This document shows positions 34,368 to 40,039 of a stretch of DNA of 40,039 bases, in pieces. Source of the DNA: Treponema sp. (GTDB taxonomy: Bacteria; Spirochaetota; Spirochaetia; Treponematales; Breznakiellaceae); NCBI GenBank assembly GCA_031256445.1, contig JAIRQN010000097.1, positions 1 to 40,039 of the forward strand. The letters run 5' to 3'. Under the pieces are notes generated by a model. That model did no database searches and was not told where the DNA came from. It saw nothing but the letters and a program-made list of their open reading frames with translations. Both the position numbers and the translations under genes were made by a program. Numbering within the stretch: the first letter of the stretch is position 1; each line of letters opens with the position of its first letter.

Positions 34368-34401
34368 GGTATCTGAAAAGTGACAAACTTCTCGGACAAC
34401 C
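34368..34401. repeat. Dispersed hairpin repeat, degenerate copy 4
   Basis: GGTATCTGA-AAAGT...AACTT-CTCGGACAACC keeps the inner AAGT/ACTT arms and the GGACA half of the repeat at 8066, 8153 and 13231, with mismatches in the outer stem. It again lies just after a stop codon. Confidence 0.55.
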
Positions 34402-34424
34402 CCTTCTTAACTATATAACTTATT

Positions 34425-34455
34425 AACGGCGTTGCCGTTCACACAAAGGCGTGTG
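34425..34455 (+). promoter_or_regulatory. Tandem hairpins with AAAGGC loop before amt
   Basis: AACGGC-GTT-GCCGTT (34425-34439) is followed directly by CACAC-AAAGGC-GTGTG (34440-34455). The second has the same six-base loop as the asnA hairpin on a stem of different sequence, and its right half begins the terminator that follows. Two adjacent hairpins with the second overlapping a terminator is the layout of ANTAR targets. TATAAC near 34415 may be the -10 box. Confidence 0.65.
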
Positions 34456-34505
34456 TTTTTGTTTGCATATTTTTTGCAGGCAAGAACATACGCCGTTTTT
34501 TTTTT
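34448..34505 (+). terminator. Leader terminator (attenuator) of amt
   Basis: A 19-bp stem pairs 34448-34466 with 34476-34494 (GGCGTGTG against CATACGCC, then TTTTTGTTTGC against GCAGGCAAGAA with G-U pairs). It has a 9-base loop and a run of ten T at 34496-34505. The amt ribosome binding site GGAGGG follows immediately. Confidence 0.88.
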
Positions 34506-34519
34506 GGAGGGAAAGTATT

Positions 34520-36154
34520 ATGGACTTTCAAATTTGGTTTCTGGTAGGCGTTGCGCTGGTATTCTTTATGCAATGCGGTTTTGCAATGCTCGAGGCGGGT
34601 TTTACACGGGCAAAAAACGCGGGCAATATCATCATGAAAAACCTGATGGATTTTGGCCTTGGCGCAATCGCCTTTATGCTGCTTGGTTACTGCCTTCTTG
34701 CGGCGGAAGATTACGTATTCGGACTGATTGGAATTCCGAATCTCGGCATTCTGACAGATTATAAAAATTTCGATTACTCCGATTTTATTTTTAATCTGGT
34801 CTTCTGCGCTACAGCGGCGACAATTGTATCGGGCGCGATGGCTGAGCGCACCAAGTTCAGCGCTTACTGCATTTACAGTATTGTGATCAGCGCGGTTATT
34901 TATCCAATCGAAGCCGGCTGGGTGTGGAACGGAAGCGGCTGGCTTGCACAGCTCGGCTTTCTTGATTTCGCGGGGTCGGCGGCTATTCACATGGTCGGCG
35001 GCATTTCCGCGTTCCTCGGCGCGGCTTTTCTTGGTCCGCGTATCGGCAAGTATGCCAAAGACGGAAAAGCCCGCGCCATTCCCGGCCACAGCCTAACGCT
35101 GGGCGCTCTTGGCGTGTTTATTCTGTGGTTTGGCTGGTATGGTTTCAACGGCGCGGCCGCCGGAAATGTGAGCGAACTCGGTTCAATTTTTGTTACGACA
35201 ACAATTGCCGCTACCTCCGCTTCTGTCGCGACTATGGCTTTTACATGGATTAAAACCGGAAAGCCGGACGTGTCAATGTCGCTTAACGGCGCGCTGGCGG
35301 GTCTTGTTGGCATAACGGCAGGCTGCGCGTTCGTTGACGCTGTCGGAGCGCTCACCATCGGTTTGTGCGCCGGCGTTCTTGTAGTTCTTGCGGTTGAGTT
35401 TATTGACATAAAACTCCGCGTGGATGATCCTGTAGGCGCGGTCGCGGTGCACGGCGTATGCGGCGTTTGGGGGACAATAGCCGTTGGTTTTTTTGCCGTA
35501 GAAGACGGCCTGTTTTACAGCGGCGACGCGCGCCTGCTTGGAATACAGTCGCTCGGCGTTCTGACAATCGCGGCCTGGACTTTCGCGACAGTCGGGTTAA
35601 CATTTTTCATAATAAAGAAAATCAACGGACTGCGCGTTTCAAAACAGGATGAAATTTCCGGCCTTGATATTACAGAACACGGTCTTGCGAGCAGTTACGC
35701 CGACTTTATGATTTCTTCCTCAGGTTCCTATGCGCCCGCGGCGGAGACGGTTCCGGAAAATGCGGCAATTCCGGTCGTTAACAATTCAAAGCCAGGCGCG
35801 AAAATGACAAAGGTAGTTATCATTACAAAGAAGAACATGTTTGAAGGTTTGAAAGCGTCTTTCGACAGGATCGGAGTAACCGGTATGACTGTAACCCAGG
35901 TTCTCGGCTGCGGTATGCAGAGGGGCAGAAAGGAATTCTATCGCGGCATTCCGCTTGAATCGACGCTTCTGCCCAAGATTAAAATTGAAGTAGTTATCTG
36001 CAAAGTGCCGCTAAAACTCTTTGTCGATACCGTTAAGAAAGCGCTTTACACGGGCAATGTCGGAGACGGCAAGATCTTCATTTATGATGTTGAAAATGTC
36101 GTGAAAGTACGCACAGGAGAAGAGGGATACGACGCGCTTCAGGATGAGGCGTAA
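34520..36154 (+). CDS. amt: Ammonium transporter fused to a PII signalling domain
   Basis: A 544-residue inner-membrane ammonium channel (about residues 1-400, eleven hydrophobic segments) joined to a complete GlnB/GlnK-type domain (429-544). Channel landmarks are the pore histidines in AAIHMVGG and VAVHGVCGVWG, and LDFAGS with the structural Asp. The PII part opens MTKVVIITKKNMFEGLKASF and ends with the ATP-binding TGNVGDGKIFIYDVENVVKVRTGE. It has a tyrosine in the T-loop (Tyr474), but the loop is unlike GlnK in detail. In most bacteria GlnK is separate and plugs Amt when nitrogen is plentiful; fusion would make this gating built in. The start at 34520 has GGAGGG upstream; the longer open frame runs back through the terminator. 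Confidence 0.95.
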   Translation: MDFQIWFLVGVALVFFMQCGFAMLEAGFTRAKNAGNIIMKNLMDFGLGAIAFMLLGYCLLAAEDYVFGLIGIPNLGILTDYKNFDYSDFIFNLVFCATAATIVSGAMAERTKFSAYCIYSIVISAVIYPIEAGWVWNGSGWLAQLGFLDFAGSAAIHMVGGISAFLGAAFLGPRIGKYAKDGKARAIPGHSLTLGALGVFILWFGWYGFNGAAAGNVSELGSIFVTTTIAATSASVATMAFTWIKTGKPDVSMSLNGALAGLVGITAGCAFVDAVGALTIGLCAGVLVVLAVEFIDIKLRVDDPVGAVAVHGVCGVWGTIAVGFFAVEDGLFYSGDARLLGIQSLGVLTIAAWTFATVGLTFFIIKKINGLRVSKQDEISGLDITEHGLASSYADFMISSSGSYAPAAETVPENAAIPVVNNSKPGAKMTKVVIITKKNMFEGLKASFDRIGVTGMTVTQVLGCGMQRGRKEFYRGIPLESTLLPKIKIEVVICKVPLKLFVDTVKKALYTGNVGDGKIFIYDVENVVKVRTGEEGYDALQDEA

Positions 36155-36250
36155 CAGTAGCAGGAAAGAATTTCCCGCGGAGGCGCTGAGTTTTCTCTGT
36201 GCCTTCGCGCGTGGTCTTCCGCGCACAGTCTGTAAAAAAGGAAGGATTTA

Positions 36251-38962
36251 ATGGCTATTGATAAACGGGTAAGCACGGGGCTTCCGGGATTCGATCATGT
36301 TATTGACATGCTGTGGTTAGGCGACAATGTTGTCTGGCAGGTTCAGTCAATAGAGGATTACCTGAAGGTAGCGCGTCCTTTTATTGAACAGTCAAAACGC
36401 GACAACCGCAGGCTTGTGTATTTCCGGTTCGGCAATCACCAGCCCATTATGGGCGAAGATGAGCCTTCTGTAGTTTACAAACTGGACGCATCAGTCGGGT
36501 TTGAAAGTTTCGCCACGCAGGTGCATGATTTAATCGCGAAGGAAGGGTTAAAGGCTTTTTATGTTTTTGACTGCCTGAGCGATCTTCTGGAGTTCTGGTA
36601 TTCAGACCTTATGATAGGCAATTTCTTTCGCGTAACGTGCCCTTTTCTTTATGTGCTTGATACTGTCGCGTACTTCGCGCTGATTCGCGGCGTTCACACC
36701 CATTCCACAATCGCGCGTATCCGCGAGACAACGCAGCTGCTGCTCGATCTTTACAGCATAGACGATAAACTCTATATTCATCCGCTGAAAGTATGGGAAC
36801 GTTATTCGCCCACCATGTTTTTCCCCCATCTTATTGATTCAGACAAGGCTGTCCCCATAACGTCAAGCGCGGACGCCGCGTCCCTTTTCTCCGGCCTTGG
36901 ACACGGAATAAAAGCGCGTGATTACTGGGATATAACGCTGGAGAAGGCGAACGCCCTTAACGAAGACAAAAACGCCCAATCGTCACAGCAGGCCGAAGAT
37001 ATGAAAAAACTGCTTATCAGCCTGATAATCAGCAGGGAACCGCGCATCTGCGAGCTTGCCGAGAAATATTTTTCATTACGCGACATTCTTGACATAGCGT
37101 CGCGTGAAATTGGATCTGGTTTTATCGGCGGGAAAAGCGTAGGTATGCTGCTGGGCAGAAAAGTCACTGAAAAAGACATGCCGTTTCATGAAAACGGAGA
37201 CGCGAATCCCGCGGATGCGCTGTCAAATTACTGGGAACCGCATGATTCATGGTTTCTCGGCTCCGATATTTTTTATACATATATTGTCTACAACGACTGG
37301 TGGGATCTGCGCTGCAGGCAAAAAACGCCCGAAGGTTATTTTGAACTTGCGCCTGAATTAAAAGAAAAACTTTTAAAAGGGAAATTTCCGGACGTAATCC
37401 GCGAGCAATTTTATCAGATGATGGAACATTTCGGCTGGTCTCCCATTATTGTCAGATCAAGCTCTCTTCTGGAAGATAATTTCGGCAACGCGTTTGCCGG
37501 AAAGTACGAGAGCGTTTTCTGCGCTAATCAGGGAACTCCCGAAGAAAGGTTTGAAGCGTTTGAACAGGCGGTGCGCGCGGTTTACGCAAGCTCTATGAGC
37601 GAGGACGCCCTTGTCTACAGGAAAGCCAGAGAACTCGCGAACATGGACGAGCAGATGGCTATTCTTGTTCAACGGGTTTCCGGGGATCATTACGCATACG
37701 AAGAAGGCGGCAGCGGGTTGTTCTTTCCGCATATCGCGGGCGTTGGCCACTCCAATAACCTTTATGTGTGGAACAGGGAAATGGATCCCAAAGCCGGAAT
37801 GCTTCGGCTTGTTTTTGGGCTTGGCACCCGCGCTGTAGACCGCGTAAGCGGCGATTACGCGCGTCTTGTCCCTCTTGATCATCCGGAAAAAAGCCCGCCT
37901 GTTCACTACGGCGATGAACGGAAATTCTCCCAGCATAAAGCGGACGTTCTTGATTTAAAAGAAAACCGCATGACGGAAGCGCAGGTAGATATTCTTTACA
38001 ATCAGAATTTAAAAACAGATAAAAATATTTTTTTCAGCGTAGATAACGCCATGCTTGCGCGTCTGCAGGAGCTTGGCCGGCCCACGAACCCAAAGCCCGT
38101 CATGCTGGATTTCAGAAAATTGTTAGCTGAAACCAAATTTCCGGGCTTTGCAAAAAAAGTAATGCATACAATTGAAAAAGCGTACAATTACCCCGTAGAC
38201 ATTGAATTTACGGCTAACTTTGACAATGATGGAAATTTCAAATTCAATCTGCTCCAGTGCCGCCCGCTGCAGACAAAGAGAGGCGGAAAAGCGTCCGATG
38301 TCTCGGCGGTAAACCAGGATATCAGTATTCCAAAACCCGCCAGGGAAAATATTTTCTTTTCCTCTGCAGGTAATTTTATGGGAGGCAATGCACGCCTGCC
38401 GCTGGATTATGTTATTTTTGTAAAAGCGGAAGAATATCTGGCGCTTACAGAGCGCGACAAGTATCAGACTGCGCGTATCATAGGCATGCTGAATCATAAA
38501 CTGAAAGGCAGCAATGTTATGCTGACAGGGCCAGGCAGATGGGGGACTACAACTCCGTCTCTGGGCGTACCCGTTCATTTCAGCGAGTTATGCAACATGG
38601 CATGTTTGTGCGAAGTGTCATACAGGCAGGGCGGTTTAATGCCGGAATTGTCTTTCGGCAGTCACTTTTTTCAGGACATTGTAGAGGCGGATATTTTCTA
38701 TGCCGCGATTTTTGAACCCCGGACGGAGCTGATCACTCGTGATTCGTCAGACGAAGATTCCCATCCCGGCGGAGAGGAAAATGTCATCTTCAATCCGAAC
38801 TTAATTCTTGATAAACCAAATATGCTTAACGTTATATTAAATGTTGAAGAGTCATCTTCGGAAAAAAATCTGGAACATGTTATTCACCTTGCGCAGATAA
38901 AAGGACTGACATTATATTCAGATATTACAAGTCAGGAAATAATTTGCGCTGTGAATACTTAA
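36251..38962 (+). CDS. Protein with KaiC-like N-terminus and PPDK/PEP-synthase ATP-grasp domain
   Basis: A 903-residue cytoplasmic protein. The N-terminal 250 residues resemble a RecA/KaiC-type domain (STGLPGFDHVIDMLWLGDNVVWQV), but the P-loop is lost. A middle part has FIGGKSVGM, the start of a pyruvate-phosphate-dikinase N-terminal domain, and PIIVRSSSLLEDNFGNAFAG, its ATP-grasp signature. The domain ends with LLQCRPLQT. The phosphohistidine swivel and the C-terminal PEP-binding barrel of true PPDK and PEP synthase are absent. It therefore is not a complete dikinase. It may use the ATP-grasp half for another phosphotransfer. GGAAGG precedes the ATG, 96 bases after amt. Confidence 0.8.
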   Translation: MAIDKRVSTGLPGFDHVIDMLWLGDNVVWQVQSIEDYLKVARPFIEQSKRDNRRLVYFRFGNHQPIMGEDEPSVVYKLDASVGFESFATQVHDLIAKEGLKAFYVFDCLSDLLEFWYSDLMIGNFFRVTCPFLYVLDTVAYFALIRGVHTHSTIARIRETTQLLLDLYSIDDKLYIHPLKVWERYSPTMFFPHLIDSDKAVPITSSADAASLFSGLGHGIKARDYWDITLEKANALNEDKNAQSSQQAEDMKKLLISLIISREPRICELAEKYFSLRDILDIASREIGSGFIGGKSVGMLLGRKVTEKDMPFHENGDANPADALSNYWEPHDSWFLGSDIFYTYIVYNDWWDLRCRQKTPEGYFELAPELKEKLLKGKFPDVIREQFYQMMEHFGWSPIIVRSSSLLEDNFGNAFAGKYESVFCANQGTPEERFEAFEQAVRAVYASSMSEDALVYRKARELANMDEQMAILVQRVSGDHYAYEEGGSGLFFPHIAGVGHSNNLYVWNREMDPKAGMLRLVFGLGTRAVDRVSGDYARLVPLDHPEKSPPVHYGDERKFSQHKADVLDLKENRMTEAQVDILYNQNLKTDKNIFFSVDNAMLARLQELGRPTNPKPVMLDFRKLLAETKFPGFAKKVMHTIEKAYNYPVDIEFTANFDNDGNFKFNLLQCRPLQTKRGGKASDVSAVNQDISIPKPARENIFFSSAGNFMGGNARLPLDYVIFVKAEEYLALTERDKYQTARIIGMLNHKLKGSNVMLTGPGRWGTTTPSLGVPVHFSELCNMACLCEVSYRQGGLMPELSFGSHFFQDIVEADIFYAAIFEPRTELITRDSSDEDSHPGGEENVIFNPNLILDKPNMLNVILNVEESSSEKNLEHVIHLAQIKGLTLYSDITSQEIICAVNT

Positions 38963-38965
38963 ACC

Positions 38966-40039
38966 TTATCTTAACATTTTTGCTTTCATGCTTTCCAGCC
39001 TGTTCAGCGCTTCGTTAAGAGTATCGTTCTTTTTGGCAAAATGAAAACGTATAAGATGATTTACATTCTCCCTGAAAAAACAGGAGCCGGGAACCGCGCC
39101 TACGCCGACTTTTTCAGCGAGCTTTTCGCAAAAATCAAGGTCGCTTTCGTATCCGAATTCCGATATATCAAGCAGCACATAATACGCGCCTTCGGGATTG
39201 GTATGTTGAATGCCAAGGGAGTCCAGTCCGTTCAGGAACAGCGCGCGTTTTTCGGTATACTCCCGCAAAAGACCGGCGTAATACGATTCGCCGAAACGCA
39301 GCCCTTTTACAGCCGCTTCCTGTAATGGAGCGGCGGCTCCTACAGTCAGGAAGTCGTGCACTTTTTTTGATACTTCAATGATTTCCTGCGCGGCGATAAT
39401 GTATCCAATCCGCCAGCCTGTGATTGAGTATGTTTTTGAAAGCGAACTGCATGAGATTGTCCTTTCGAACATTCCGGGCAGTGATGCGATATATGTGTGA
39501 GCGTTAGGCGCATACACAATATGCTCATACACTTCGTCTGTGATGATATAGGCATCGTATTTTTTCGCCAGATCGGCGATAATCGTCAGTTCGCCTCGTG
39601 TAAAAACTTTGCCGCACGGGTTTGAGGGGTTGCAGAGAATCAGCGCTTTGGGACGCTGCCTGAAAGCGGCTTCAAGTTCATCGGTATTAAAGTTAAAGGA
39701 AGGAGGGTAAAGCGGCACATATACAGGCTGAGCGCCTGACAGTATCGCGTCCGCGCCGTAATTTTCGTAAAAAGGCGAGAAAACAATTACCTTGTCGCCG
39801 GGATTTGCGACTGTCATCATTGCCGCCATCATTGCTTCTGTGCTGCCGCATGTGACTACAATTTCCCTGTCGGGGTCAATCTGCCTGCCCATCAGTTTTG
39901 ATTGTTTTTCGGCCAATGCGTCGCAGAAATTTTTTGCGCCCCATGTGATGGAATACTGATGCGGACCTGTATGTGAAATTTCGGCCAGCCTGTCCAATAT
40001 TTCTTTTGGCGGATCAAAATCCGGGAATCCCTGGGAAAG
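38966..40039 (-). CDS. PLP-dependent class I/II aminotransferase, cut by the window edge
   Basis: The open frame covers 357 residues and continues past 40039, where it reads LSQGFPDFDPPKEI, the usual start region of aspartate/kynurenine-type aminotransferases, so only about 25-35 residues are missing. ILCNPSNPCGKVF is the substrate/PLP-binding segment, ITDEVYEHIVY holds the PLP-contacting Asp and Tyr, and SLSKTYSITGWRIGY carries the Schiff-base lysine. RFHFAKKNDTL contains the terminal arginine that holds the substrate carboxylate. It transfers amino groups between amino and keto acids; the exact substrate is not readable. It converges with the ATP-grasp gene, 3 bases apart. Confidence 0.92.
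   Translation of the reverse strand, partial: LSQGFPDFDPPKEILDRLAEISHTGPHQYSITWGAKNFCDALAEKQSKLMGRQIDPDREIVVTCGSTEAMMAAMMTVANPGDKVIVFSPFYENYGADAILSGAQPVYVPLYPPSFNFNTDELEAAFRQRPKALILCNPSNPCGKVFTRGELTIIADLAKKYDAYIITDEVYEHIVYAPNAHTYIASLPGMFERTISCSSLSKTYSITGWRIGYIIAAQEIIEVSKKVHDFLTVGAAAPLQEAAVKGLRFGESYYAGLLREYTEKRALFLNGLDSLGIQHTNPEGAYYVLLDISEFGYESDLDFCEKLAEKVGVGAVPGSCFFRENVNHLIRFHFAKKNDTLNEALNRLESMKAKMLR

Noticed and set aside
36251-38962. Complete PEP synthase (ppsA) or PPDK
   Set aside because: No phosphohistidine swivel motif and no C-terminal PEP-binding barrel.

Overview
The window reads as a piece of chromosome from an anaerobic, host- or sediment-associated spirochaete, most likely Treponema-like. 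This is inferred from gene content and not from a marker gene: a type III glutamine synthetase next to AsnA and Amt, an lplABC-type sugar importer, lipoproteins with a formylglycine-generating-enzyme (FGE) fold, many hybrid kinases, and integron-type gene cassettes (a chromosomal integron is known in Treponema denticola). Most genes have moderate GC. The segment at about 27.18-29.0 kb is strikingly AT-rich.

Layout. 0-2.6 kb: an Hsp20 gene behind a likely sigma-54 promoter, then a flavodoxin-fold reductase and a LUD-domain protein on the minus strand. 2.7-6.8 kb: a signalling operon of a lone receiver, a hybrid histidine kinase and a receiver-GGDEF diguanylate cyclase. 6.8-13.9 kb: a sugar-use locus with an MFS carrier, a GH1 beta-glucosidase, a divergent ABC importer (two permeases and a binding protein) and a small lipoprotein. 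14.0-23.0 kb: a minus-strand run of hybrid kinase, MoxR ATPase, DUF58, transglutaminase and PQQ-propeller lipoprotein, the last four joined by 4-base stop/start overlaps. 23.2-26.7 kb: two XRE regulators and a large surface lipoprotein with two InlB-type repeats and an FGE/C-type-lectin C-terminus. Four operator-like palindromes spaced exactly 22 bp lie between the second XRE gene and the lipoprotein.

27.18-29.07 kb is a cluster of integron cassettes without an integrase in view. Two attC sites (27929-28085 and 28819-28881) end a cassette with an HExxH protein and a cassette with a Phd-like antitoxin plus a frameshifted RelE/ParE-like toxin. A third cassette appears truncated. 29.1-31.1 kb holds a large cytoplasmic protein of unknown family.

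31.1-36.2 kb is an ammonium-assimilation locus: asnA, glnN and an Amt-PII fusion. Both transcription units start with a leader containing a strong intrinsic terminator. A competing small hairpin precedes each terminator, and both hairpins carry the same six-base loop AAAGGC over different, covarying stems. This fits ANTAR-type antitermination (loop A at position 1, G at position 4) and is the most interesting regulatory signal in the window. The window ends with a protein joining a KaiC-like region to a PPDK/PEP-synthase ATP-grasp domain, and a class I/II aminotransferase cut by the window edge. No rRNA, tRNA, CRISPR array, transposase or reverse transcriptase was seen.
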